From Corynebacterium sp. HMSC078H07 (lineage in GTDB: Bacteria; Actinomycetota; Actinomycetes; Mycobacteriales; Mycobacteriaceae): 64,000 bases of DNA. Both the position numbers and the translations under genes were made by a program. Location: the NCBI RefSeq assembly GCF_001812805.1, contig NZ_KV810463.1, forward strand, positions 1-64,000, given 5' to 3'. Positions 30,464 through 39,777 of this stretch are shown piece after piece. The notes beneath the pieces are model-generated. The model did not search any database. It worked only from the letters and a program-made list of their open reading frames with translations, and was not told the origin of the DNA. The stretch's first letter is position 1. Every line of letters starts with the position of its first letter.

Positions 30464-31831
30464 TTAGGCGAAGCGCTGCAGGAACAGTGCTTCGGCGATG
30501 GCAATCTTCTCAATCTCAGTCGGGTCGACCGATTCGTTGGCGGAGTGGATGGTGCACTGCGGCTCCTCGACGCCAAAGAGAGCAATCTCCGCGTTCGGGT
30601 GCTTGTCCTGCAGTTCCACGGTTAGCGGGATGGAGCCACCCATGCCCTGGGTGATGGTCTCCGCCCCGTAGGCCTCGCCGAGGCACTCGCCGAGCAGCGC
30701 GACGGCGGGCTTGGCCGGGTCGGTTTCAAAGCCCAGGTTGGCCTCGAGAATGGTGACCTCAATGTGCGCGCCCCAGGGCACGTGTTTCTTCAGGTGCTCG
30801 GCCACGGCTTCCGCGGTGGCGCGGGGATCCATGGTGGCGGGGGTGCGCAGGTTGATGTTGGCCTCTGCGGTGGCCGGCACGGCGTTGACGGCCTCGGCCA
30901 CCGGGGTTGAGGTAAAGCCGGTGATGGTCACTGCTGGGCGGGCCCAAATCATGTCCGCGATGGCGGTGGCGCCGGCTGGGTCTTTCGCGCCCATGACCTC
31001 GGTACCGTCGAGCATCTGGGCATCAGCGCGGAAGTTCTCCTCGCTGTAGGCGGTGTCCTGGCCCTCGGCCAGCGGCCAGGTGCCTTCACAATCGACGCCG
31101 TCGATAGTCGTGCGGCCATACTCATCCGTGAGGGAATCCAGCGTGCGCATAAGCGCCTTGACGGCGTCGGGAGCCGCGCCGCCGAACTGGCCGGAGTGCA
31201 CAGCCGAGTGGAGGGTGGAAACCTTGACGTTGATCTGGGAACCGCCGCGCAGGGAGGTCGTCAGCGTCGGCACGCCGACCTTGGCGTTGCCGGCATCAGC
31301 GATGAGGATAGCGTCGGCAGCAAAAAGCTCCGGGCGTTCCTCGATGAGTGCAGACAGGCCCTCGCCGCCGCGCTCCTCTGAGCCCTCGATGAGGACGGTG
31401 AGGTTGAGGTCCGTCCCGCCGACAGCATCCAGAGCGCGCAGGGCTGCCAGATGCATGGCAACGTTGCCCTTGCAGTCGGCAGCACCACGGCCGTACCAGC
31501 GACCATCGTGCTCAGTCAGGGTGAAAGGATCGGAGTCCCAGGCTTCCGGGTTGCCGGCAGGCACGACGTCATAGTGCGAGTACAGCAAAACGGTCTTTGC
31601 GCCGTCCTTGCCCTTGCGCTTGGCGACGATTGCCGTGGAACCATCAGCAGTGGTGATGGCTTCGGGGGTGAAGTCGACGTCGGCAAGCGCGGCGTGAACC
31701 CACTCCGCCGCCTTCGCGGTCTGGTCCTCCAGGCCTGGTTCATTGTGGACGGAATTAAAGGAGACGAGCTCGCTGAGCTGACGGAAGATGGTGTCGCGGT
31801 CAGTGGTCACAAAATCAGAAATAGTGGTCAT
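30464..31831 (-). CDS. M20-family metallopeptidase (dipeptidase)
   Basis: Zinc peptidase of the M20 family (DapE/PepV/CNDP-like), 455 aa. Metal-site motifs are YSHYDVVPAG, GRGAADCKGNVAMH with the bridging Asp, and EGSEERGGEGL with the catalytic and metal glutamates. The dimerisation insert starts near TTSLRGGSQINVKV. It most likely cleaves dipeptides or related amides in the cytosol. The next gene, an OPT peptide transporter, is divergent, which fits peptide use. Confidence 0.88.
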   Translation of the reverse strand: MTTISDFVTTDRDTIFRQLSELVSFNSVHNEPGLEDQTAKAAEWVHAALADVDFTPEAITTADGSTAIVAKRKGKDGAKTVLLYSHYDVVPAGNPEAWDSDPFTLTEHDGRWYGRGAADCKGNVAMHLAALRALDAVGGTDLNLTVLIEGSEERGGEGLSALIEERPELFAADAILIADAGNAKVGVPTLTTSLRGGSQINVKVSTLHSAVHSGQFGGAAPDAVKALMRTLDSLTDEYGRTTIDGVDCEGTWPLAEGQDTAYSEENFRADAQMLDGTEVMGAKDPAGATAIADMIWARPAVTITGFTSTPVAEAVNAVPATAEANINLRTPATMDPRATAEAVAEHLKKHVPWGAHIEVTILEANLGFETDPAKPAVALLGECLGEAYGAETITQGMGGSIPLTVELQDKHPNAEIALFGVEEPQCTIHSANESVDPTEIEKIAIAEALFLQRFA

Positions 31832-31927
31832 GCTCTACAACCTACTCGCATCCCGGAATCGGTCTATCGACAAGTAGGGAGTAATATATTCCAGGTTCTA
31901 GTAACTATTCCTTAGAAAGGACCTGAC

Positions 31928-33898
31928 ATGGCGACGACCACCGCCGAAGGTTCCCAGTCCACGCTCCGCGAGCTGACACTTCGCGGCATCGTTATCGGTG
32001 GACTCATCACTCTGATTTTTACCGCCGCCAACGTGTACCTCGGTCTCAAAGTGGGTCTGACGTTCGCCACGTCTATTCCTGCCGCCGTCATTTCCATGGC
32101 GGTTCTACGCCGCTTTGCCGGGCACAATGTCAAAGAGAACAACATTGTGCAGACCATCGCCTCGGCGGCCGGTACGCTTTCTGCCATCATCTTCGTCCTG
32201 CCTGGTCTGGTCATGGTGGGCTACTGGCAGGGCTTTTCCTTCGTCGATACCGCCGCGGTCTGTGCCATCGGCGGTGTCCTCGGTGTCATGTATTCCATTC
32301 CGCTGCGCCGCGCGCTGGTGACTGGTTCCGACCTGCCGTATCCGGAAGGCGTGGCCGCGGCTGAGGTCCTCAAGGTGGGCGATAGTACCGGTGCCGAAGG
32401 TGAGGCCGCCCACGAGGAAAACACCAAAGGCCTGCACGTCATCGTCTTCGGTGGCATCCTCTCCGCTGTTATGGCGCTCCTTGCCGCAATGAAGGCCGCA
32501 GCGTCTGAGGTGACTGCTTACTTCAAGCTGGGTTCCGGTGCCACGATGTTTGGCTCCTCCCTGTCCCTCGCACTCATTGGTGTGGGCCACCTCGTGGGCC
32601 TTGCCGTGGGTATCGCCATGCTCGTTGGCGTGGTGATCTCCTATATCTTCCTGCTACCCATCTTCACCGGTGGTGAGGCACTAGGGGACCCGGCTGCCCT
32701 CATGGAGACCGTCAGCACGGTCTTCTCCGGCAAGATTCGCTTCGTTGGTGTGGGCACCATGGCCATTGCCGCTATCTGGACGCTCATTAAGATTGCTGGG
32801 CCAATTGCCAAGGGCATGGCTGAGTCTTTCGCTTCCTCCCGCAACCGCAAGGAAGGCCAGCAGGTGGCCGTGGAGGAGCAGGATATTCCGGCTCCGTATG
32901 TCGTTGGCACCATTCTTATCCTCATGGTTCCGATTGGCCTGCTGCTGTGGAACTTCGTTCGCGGTACCGATATTCATGACCACATGGGTGTCCTCATTAC
33001 GGTCTCGGTTCTCTTCACCTTGCTCGTGGGCCTCATCATCGCTTCTGTCTGTGGCTACATGGCAGGCCTTATCGGTGCGTCGAACTCGCCGATTTCCTCC
33101 ATCGGCATCATTGCGGTCATCGTCGCCGCCCTCATCATTGCGGCCGTGACCCGCGGAACGGATGCCCAGCCGCTGTCGCTCGTGGCCTATACGTTGTTCA
33201 CGGCGGCCATTGTCTTCGGTATCGCCACCATTTCGAATGACAACCTCCAGGACCTCAAGACCGGTCAGCTCGTCGGCGCTACCCCGTGGAAGCAGCAGGT
33301 AGCGCTCATTATCGGTGTTCTCTTTGGTTCTTTGGTGATTCCGCCGATTCTGCAGATTATGCTTACCGGCTTCGGTTTCCAAGGCATGGAAGGTGCTGGC
33401 GAAGATGCCTTGGCTGCACCGCAGGCAGCGCTCATGTCCTCGGTGGCTTCCGGTATCTTCGATAACTCCTTGCCGTGGAATCTCATCGGGTTGGGCGCCG
33501 CTATTGGTGCGGTCGTCATCGTGATTGATGAGTGTCTGCGCCACTTCACCGACAAGTACTCGCTATCCCCGCTGGCCGTGGGTATGGGCATGTACCTGCC
33601 GGCCGCCATCACCATTGTGGTGCCGATTGGTGCTTTCCTGGGCTTCTTCTACAACCGCTGGGCAGCGCGCCAGGCCAGCCCGGACTTTGCCAAGCGCATG
33701 GGTACCCTCCTGGCTACCGGCCTCATCGTCGGTGAGTCCCTGTTCGGCGTGGTCAACGCGGGTCTCATTGCGGCGTCGGCCGGCGAGTCCCCATTAGAGA
33801 TCTTCTCCGGCGGCACGGCCTCCAAGATCATCGGCGTCATCCTCTTTATTGGTGCTATTACGGCGGCATATAAGTGGACGGCAAAGAAGGCTTCTTAA
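31928..33898 (+). CDS. OPT-family oligopeptide transporter
   Basis: 656-aa polytopic membrane protein of the OPT superfamily (YSL/bacterial branch), with about 15 helices. The N-terminal signature is LTLRGIVIGGLITLIFTAAN followed by VYLGLKVGLTFATS; the motif SDLPYPEGVAAAEVLK is typical of the family. The ATG is preceded by AGAAAGGA. Likely imports short peptides or metal chelates; the substrate is unproven. It is divergent from an M20 peptidase gene. Confidence 0.9.
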   Translation: MATTTAEGSQSTLRELTLRGIVIGGLITLIFTAANVYLGLKVGLTFATSIPAAVISMAVLRRFAGHNVKENNIVQTIASAAGTLSAIIFVLPGLVMVGYWQGFSFVDTAAVCAIGGVLGVMYSIPLRRALVTGSDLPYPEGVAAAEVLKVGDSTGAEGEAAHEENTKGLHVIVFGGILSAVMALLAAMKAAASEVTAYFKLGSGATMFGSSLSLALIGVGHLVGLAVGIAMLVGVVISYIFLLPIFTGGEALGDPAALMETVSTVFSGKIRFVGVGTMAIAAIWTLIKIAGPIAKGMAESFASSRNRKEGQQVAVEEQDIPAPYVVGTILILMVPIGLLLWNFVRGTDIHDHMGVLITVSVLFTLLVGLIIASVCGYMAGLIGASNSPISSIGIIAVIVAALIIAAVTRGTDAQPLSLVAYTLFTAAIVFGIATISNDNLQDLKTGQLVGATPWKQQVALIIGVLFGSLVIPPILQIMLTGFGFQGMEGAGEDALAAPQAALMSSVASGIFDNSLPWNLIGLGAAIGAVVIVIDECLRHFTDKYSLSPLAVGMGMYLPAAITIVVPIGAFLGFFYNRWAARQASPDFAKRMGTLLATGLIVGESLFGVVNAGLIAASAGESPLEIFSGGTASKIIGVILFIGAITAAYKWTAKKAS

Positions 33899-33923
33899 TC
33901 TAACGGGGGATACGGAACGTTAT

Positions 33924-33945
33924 GGGCGGTGCGACAGCACCGCCC
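33924..33945 (+). terminator. Terminator after the OPT gene
   Basis: Perfect stem GGGCGGTGC / GCACCGCCC with a GACA loop, 25 bp after the stop codon. The following sequence (GTTCGCTTAT) is only weakly T-rich. Confidence 0.6.
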
Positions 33946-34006
33946 GTTCGCTTATAGCGTTCGTGTTGAACCTTGCAGTCGATGGGGGAGAGTGCCAGAA
34001 TGGTCG

Positions 34007-34033
34007 CTAGCACTTCCACTTCGCAAGTGCCAG
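34007..34033 (+). promoter_or_regulatory. CIRCE-like HrcA operator upstream of groEL
   Basis: CTAGCACTT-N9-AAGTGCCAG, with the exact 9-bp spacer of CIRCE (consensus TTAGCACTC-N9-GAGTGCTAA). It lies about 120 bp before the groEL start. HrcA repression with heat induction is expected from established knowledge of actinobacterial groE genes. The rest of the 257-bp spacer shows no other clear site. Confidence 0.75.
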
Positions 34034-34119
34034 AAATAAACCGAGTCATCTATGTGGTTGGGGCTGGAGAACACTCGCCAGCCGTGCCGTCGCGGGCGTC
34101 CGTCATAGATCAGACGTGA

Positions 34120-35802
<1,683 letters not shown>

Positions 35803-35819
35803 GCTATCGCTCCCCGAGT

Positions 35820-35839
35820 CGAGGCGCTTTGCGGCCTCG
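35820..35839 (+). terminator. Hairpin directly after groEL
   Basis: CGAGGC / GCCTCG stem 18 bp after the groEL stop, followed by GTTAATAACAAAAAG. It is the first of three hairpins in this gap. Confidence 0.4.
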
Positions 35840-35852
35840 GTTAATAACAAAA

Positions 35853-35888
35853 AGAACGCTCCCCGCGCTTCTGCGTGGGGAGCGTTCT
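35853..35888 (+). terminator. Strong hairpin downstream of groEL
   Basis: AGAACGCTCCCC pairs with GGGGAGCGTTCT around a short loop. It is the strongest stem in the 495-bp groEL-porH gap. No long T-tract follows, so it may terminate or act as an mRNA-end stabiliser. Confidence 0.6.
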
Positions 35889-35911
35889 CTGCGTTGAGAC
35901 CGTATCGTGCC

Positions 35912-35941
35912 CTAATCTAACCCCGTTTAGGGGTAAATTAG
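35912..35941 (+). other. Third hairpin in the groEL-porH gap
   Basis: CTAAT...ATTAG and ACCCC/GGGGT form a nested stem around GTTTA. Beyond it, to the porH promoter, the DNA is A+T-rich and I see no gene; an antisense frame at 35967-36296 has no recognisable features. Confidence 0.35.
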
Positions 35942-36179
35942 CTTTGGCTCCTAAAAAATTTTCCGGTCATTTTCGAACCCTTTGGCACCTATGAATCGCT
36001 CCCTGAGCGCTCCGTGTTACGTGTCTGAGAAAACTTTTACTTCTCCGAGCTTTCGGGAGCTGCGTTTTCCCAGCTGGTAGGGTCTGCGCAGGTAAAGTGA
36101 ACAAAGGGTTAATTTGTAGTAGCTGGCGACTATAAGTGTGGGGCGTCAGTTCCGTGAGAAAAATAACGATCCAATCCAT

Positions 36180-36208
36180 TTGCAATGTGGGGAAGCTATG
36201 CCAAAATA
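36180..36208 (+). promoter_or_regulatory. Putative porH-porA promoter
   Basis: TTGCAA (36180-36185), a 17-bp spacer and AAAATA (36203-36208), giving a leader of about 80 nt. The leader contains GAGGG...CCCCTC, which could form a hairpin, and ends in AAAAGGAGA before the porH ATG. Confidence 0.45.
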
Positions 36209-36297
36209 GTTTCCTGTGACGCCCGCTGAGGGTGTCTGCAAAACCGCAAACCCCCTCCGGGCACTTCTGAGTCCGGACTTCACAAAAGGAGACCATA

Positions 36298-36501
36298 ATG
36301 GATCTTTCTTTCGTTGCTGATCAGCTGGGCAACTTCGCTGACTTCGCTTCCGGCATCAAGAACCTGTTCAAGGGCTTCGCTGGCGCATTTGACGTCATCG
36401 CTGGCGCTGTTCAGCAGGGTGACTCTTACGAGTTTGCACCGACTCTGGACTCCACCGAGAAGCAGATGGGCCTGAACTCCCTGTCCTCCGCTTCCAAGTA
36501 A
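36298..36501 (+). CDS. porH: Small cell-wall channel protein, PorH-like
   Basis: 67-aa protein without signal peptide, starting MDLSFVADQLGNF and forming an amphipathic helix (GIKNLFKGFAGAFDVIAG), then a polar tail. Position after a solitary groEL, a strong ribosome site (AAAGGAGA) and the following tiny gene match the porH-porA pair of C. glutamicum, whose products form a mycolic-acid-layer channel together. It is about 10 aa longer than C. glutamicum PorH. Sequence similarity is too weak to be decisive; context carries the call. Confidence 0.78.
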   Translation: MDLSFVADQLGNFADFASGIKNLFKGFAGAFDVIAGAVQQGDSYEFAPTLDSTEKQMGLNSLSSASK

Positions 36502-36560
36502 GCCTCTCGCGCTCTAGGGCGCACTGATACATACTCACTTCCACTTCAAGGAGATTCACA

Positions 36561-36665
36561 ATGGAACTGTTTTCTTCCACCGGCATCCTCGGTGACATCC
36601 TGTCCGTTCTCTACAACCTGGGCGACATGGCCTCCGGCGCCAAGAAACTGATCGGCCTGCTCTAA
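36561..36665 (+). CDS. porA: Tiny cell-wall porin, PorA-like
   Basis: 34-aa peptide with a good ribosome site (AAGGAGA, 8 nt before ATG). It starts MELFSSTGILGDILSVLYN and ends KKLIGLL; the C-terminal LIGLL resembles C. glutamicum PorA (45 aa). No signal peptide, as is usual for this group, which is O-mycoloylated and exported by an unknown route. It follows PorH with a 59-bp gap and precedes a strong terminator and ppk2. Confidence 0.75.
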   Translation: MELFSSTGILGDILSVLYNLGDMASGAKKLIGLL

Positions 36666-36696
36666 GCAGCACGCTGTTCACGCAGAACTAAGCGTT

Positions 36697-36728
36697 AACC
36701 CCGCTGACCCACTTTGGGCAGCGGGGTT
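36697..36728 (+). terminator. Terminator of the porH-porA operon
   Basis: AACCCCGCTG-A-CCC pairs with GGG-CAGCGGGGTT, followed by TCTCATGTTTTG. A clear strong intrinsic terminator 31 bp after the porA stop. Confidence 0.85.
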
Positions 36729-36764
36729 TCTCATGTTTTGACCGCCCCAGGTACTAGAACGACG

Positions 36765-36831
36765 CGGTACGTTTTCGTAAATAGTGGCCTAGTATCGCGA
36801 AAATTTAGTGCTTCGGTGCGAAAACGTACCG
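36765..36831. repeat. Palindromic element, copy 1
   Basis: 67-bp unit with perfect 13-bp ends CGGTACGTTTTCG / CGAAAACGTACCG. Read in reverse complement it has the core GGCCACTATTT near one arm; read forward its loop contains GCGAAAATTT, shared with copy 3. Located between the porA terminator and ppk2, 15 bp from copy 2. Confidence 0.75.
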
Positions 36832-36846
36832 TGGTGGTGGCAGCTG

Positions 36847-36914
36847 AGTACGGATCGATCATTTAAGGCCCTGCACATTCGAGTTTCCGGGGCACTATTT
36901 GTCAGAAACGTACT
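36847..36914. repeat. Palindromic element, copy 2
   Basis: 68-bp unit beginning AGTACGGATCGATCATTTAAGG and ending GGCACTATTTGTCAG then AAACGTACT. The outer six bases are a perfect inverted pair; the inner stem is degenerate. The internal core CACTATTTG places it in the same family as copies 1, 4 and 5. The remainder of the gap to ppk2 shows no gene. Confidence 0.6.
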
Positions 36915-37027
36915 TGTTGCGGTGGGATACGCCGGGCGAGGCGAAGCTGATGGCGCTGTTGTTTCGGGAGTGGGGGTAAATGGGGTCGCCGGGAAAGGTT
37001 TACTCAGCCAGATGTCTGGTTCATAGA

Positions 37028-37033
37028 TAGAAT
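37028..37033 (+). promoter_or_regulatory. -10 element of ppk2
   Basis: TAGAAT lies 7 bp before the ATG at 37041, with no ribosome site, which fits a leaderless transcript starting at that ATG. Confidence 0.45.
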
Positions 37034-37040
37034 TATGAGC

Positions 37041-37940
37041 ATGGCTGACATTAAAGACGACGAACTCCCCGAGATCGACCTCGCACAGACCGACGGCTAC
37101 GTCGTTGATGACTCTGATGAAGACGATCCTGCGCTGATCATGCCGGATGGCTCGCCTGTTGAGACCTGGCGTGAGAACTACCCGTACGAGGAGCGCATGA
37201 CGCGCGACGAGTACGAGTCCATCAAGCGTGCCCTGCAGATCGAGCTGCTGAAGTGGCAGAACTGGACCAAGGAAACTGGTCAGCGCCACATCATTATCTT
37301 TGAGGGTCGCGACGCTGCCGGTAAGGGCGGCACCATCAAGCGATTCAACGAGCACCTTAATCCGCGTGGTGCCCGCACCGTCGCACTGGAGAAGCCCTCC
37401 CCGCGTGAGTCCACCTCGTGGTACTTCCAGCGCTACATTCAGCACTTCCCGTCCGGCGGCGAAATCGTCTTCTTCGACCGCTCCTGGTACAACCGCTCCG
37501 GCGTTGAGCGCGTCATGGGCTTCTGCACTGAGTCCCAGCACGCAGAGTTCCTCCGTGAGGTTCCCATGCTGGAAAACATGCTTCTTGGTTCCGGCATCTC
37601 CTTGACCAAGCTGTGGTTCTCTGTGACCAGGAAGGAGCAGCGCACTCGTTTCGCTATCCGTCAGATTGACCCGGTACGTCAGTGGAAGCTGTCCCCGATG
37701 GACCTTGCCTCCCTAGACAAGTGGGATGACTACACCCGCGCGAAGGAAGAGCAGTTCCGTTACACGGATACTGATGAGTCCCCGTGGATCACCATCAAGT
37801 CGAACGACAAGAAGCGTGCCCGCATCAACGCTATGCGTTATGTGCTCTCCAAGTTCGAGTACACCAACAAGGATCACGAGCTGGTGGGTCAAGTCGATGA
37901 CAAGATTGTGAAGCGCGGTCGCGACCAGATTGGTGACTAG
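37041..37940 (+). CDS. ppk2: Polyphosphate kinase 2
   Basis: PPK2-family enzyme that transfers phosphate between polyphosphate and nucleotides. The 299-aa protein has Walker A EGRDAAGKGGTIKRF, the Walker B-like FFDRSWYNRSGVERVMG, and the lid region RQIDPVRQWKLSPMD. An acidic N-terminal tail precedes the domain. C. glutamicum has the same gene after porA. An in-frame ATG at 37035 (two codons earlier) is an alternative start. Confidence 0.93.
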   Translation: MADIKDDELPEIDLAQTDGYVVDDSDEDDPALIMPDGSPVETWRENYPYEERMTRDEYESIKRALQIELLKWQNWTKETGQRHIIIFEGRDAAGKGGTIKRFNEHLNPRGARTVALEKPSPRESTSWYFQRYIQHFPSGGEIVFFDRSWYNRSGVERVMGFCTESQHAEFLREVPMLENMLLGSGISLTKLWFSVTRKEQRTRFAIRQIDPVRQWKLSPMDLASLDKWDDYTRAKEEQFRYTDTDESPWITIKSNDKKRARINAMRYVLSKFEYTNKDHELVGQVDDKIVKRGRDQIGD

Positions 37941-37984
37941 TCACTGTGCACTGACCGCTCAGTAGCGCGAGTTAGGAATGAAAG

Positions 37985-38012
37985 AGAGGCGGCAGGAATC
38001 CCTGCCGCCTCT
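37985..38012 (+). terminator. ppk2 terminator
   Basis: Perfect 12-bp stem AGAGGCGGCAGG / CCTGCCGCCTCT with a 4-nt loop, followed by TTGC. Lies 44 bp after the ppk2 stop. Confidence 0.8.
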
Positions 38013-38111
38013 TTGCGCATCTCGGCAGAGGGATGACGTGCAGTGAGATTAGGTGAAAAAATTCATGTCAGCGTTACCCTGCCGTTGCTCAGGCAAGATA
38101 TTCATTTCATT

Positions 38112-39770
38112 ATGAAATATCACCTTCTTGCACCTGCTGCGCTCGCCGTCGCAGGCCTGTGCGCTGTAGCGCCGGTCGCGTCTGCCCAGTCATCCTTTAG
38201 CCCCCTGTCCTCGTCATCTAGTTTTTCGTCCTCACTCTTTAACTGGAATTCCTCGAGCAGCTCCAAGAAGCCGGAGGATGTCGCTCCAGGGGACTCGGAG
38301 GAGACTGAGACTCCACTGACGCCAGCGGACAACCGAGTCATCTGGCACGAGAGCTTCGATGAGCTGGAGAATCCCGCCCACTTTACGCACCGCATGCCGG
38401 AGGGATGGACGACTTCTGTCGACGGTGTGAACTCTGGCGAAGCTCGGTGGAAGGGATGGACTGCGTCAACGATGAGGGACTGGACGTGGGCTGCTGGGAC
38501 GGACATGCGCCATTGGTTTACCCAAGCCCACGACAATCTAGTCATCATTGACAGCAAGCAACAGCGCCTCAATGACACCGATGCCATGACCGCCCAGTTG
38601 ACGTCCCCGAGCATTCCTGTGGCGGGCCAAGGTGACATCAACCTCGAGTTTGATCATCACTACCGCCAAGGAAAAGAGGGACAGAACGCTATGGTGCAGG
38701 TGTCCTTCGATGGAGCCGCACCGCAGACAATCGCGTCATTCGACCACGATGTCTTCTCCAAGCATGAGTCGCTACCTATTGAGGTCCCAGCGGGCGCGCG
38801 GTCCATGCAGGTCACGTTCACCTACGCCAACGGTAACGATGATTGGTGGTGGGCGGTGGATAACGTGGGCGTCGTCAAGCGCTTGCCTGAGGTCACCGGC
38901 AAGCCGCAGGCCATCATCGATGTGTTATCCGATGTTCAAGGCGACCCCGAAGATTATAAGGAAGCAATTGGGCTGCTTAACGCTATGGAGGACAAAGCCG
39001 GTGCGTTGGTCCTCAATGGTGACCTAGTGGATGACGGTTCCCAAGAGCAATGGGACACCTTCTTGCAAGCACAGAAGGACGCACCGCATGCTGCGGGAAC
39101 ACAGCTGTGGACTATTGGCAACCACGAGATGTACGGTCCGGAAGGCTCAGAAACGTATCTGAAGCGCTTCCTTACCTATGCAGGCCAGGACAAGCCGTGG
39201 AACGAGATTGTGGTCGATGGCGTTCCACTCATTTCTGTCAACACGGAATACTATTCCGACGTTGACCGTGGCGGAAAAGAACCGTTCCAGCGGCTGGGCC
39301 AGGAACAGTTGGATTGGCTCGATGAGCGTTTGAACTATTGGGATGAGAAGGGAACTCCGGCGCTCGTCTTTAGCCACCCGCTGTTGCCTGAGACGGTGTC
39401 GATGTCCCATTCGGCGTGGTACCAGAATGACTTTGAGGACCTTGAAGCCCTGTCCAACGTAGTCAACAAGTACACCAACATCGTGTGGTTCAGTAGCCAC
39501 AGCCATTCTTCCCTTCGACAGAATAACTGGTGGGGTACGCGCCGCTACGATGGCACCGGCGAGGCCGGGCGCACCGGATTCCCTGTAGTCAACACCGGCG
39601 CAATCCTCAATGAGTACCTGCCGGATGGCGATCATGACGAAAAGATTGTCAAAGAAAAGGAAGAGGCCTCCAGCGGACTGCGGGTCAAGGTGTTCTCTGA
39701 CCGCGTCCGCGTGGAGGCCTGGGATTTCAAAGCCAACGAGATCATTGATGTCGTTGACTTTGCTCGTTAA
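38112..39770 (+). CDS. Secreted metallophosphoesterase with N-terminal beta-sandwich domain
   Basis: 552-aa exported protein: Sec signal peptide (about 1-29, ending VAPVASAQ), a Ser-rich linker, a beta-sandwich region (about 75-275, starting WHESFDELENPAHFT), and a calcineurin-type phosphoesterase domain (about 280-552). Metal motifs are DVLSDVQGD (Gln where DxH has His), LVLNGDLVDDG, IGNHEMYG, FSHPLLP and SSHSHSS. A phosphodiesterase or phosphatase of the cell surface is likely. There is no C-terminal anchor. A upstream extension lacks a good start. Confidence 0.85.
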   Translation: MKYHLLAPAALAVAGLCAVAPVASAQSSFSPLSSSSSFSSSLFNWNSSSSSKKPEDVAPGDSEETETPLTPADNRVIWHESFDELENPAHFTHRMPEGWTTSVDGVNSGEARWKGWTASTMRDWTWAAGTDMRHWFTQAHDNLVIIDSKQQRLNDTDAMTAQLTSPSIPVAGQGDINLEFDHHYRQGKEGQNAMVQVSFDGAAPQTIASFDHDVFSKHESLPIEVPAGARSMQVTFTYANGNDDWWWAVDNVGVVKRLPEVTGKPQAIIDVLSDVQGDPEDYKEAIGLLNAMEDKAGALVLNGDLVDDGSQEQWDTFLQAQKDAPHAAGTQLWTIGNHEMYGPEGSETYLKRFLTYAGQDKPWNEIVVDGVPLISVNTEYYSDVDRGGKEPFQRLGQEQLDWLDERLNYWDEKGTPALVFSHPLLPETVSMSHSAWYQNDFEDLEALSNVVNKYTNIVWFSSHSHSSLRQNNWWGTRRYDGTGEAGRTGFPVVNTGAILNEYLPDGDHDEKIVKEKEEASSGLRVKVFSDRVRVEAWDFKANEIIDVVDFAR

Positions 39771-39777
39771 CTAATCC

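Noticed and set aside
35967-36296. 109-codon antisense frame upstream of porH
   Set aside because: It overlaps the porH promoter and leader and has no start signal or recognisable domain.
36808-37026. 72-codon frame between porA and ppk2
   Set aside because: It runs through palindrome copies 1 and 2, has no ribosome site and no similarity that I recognise.
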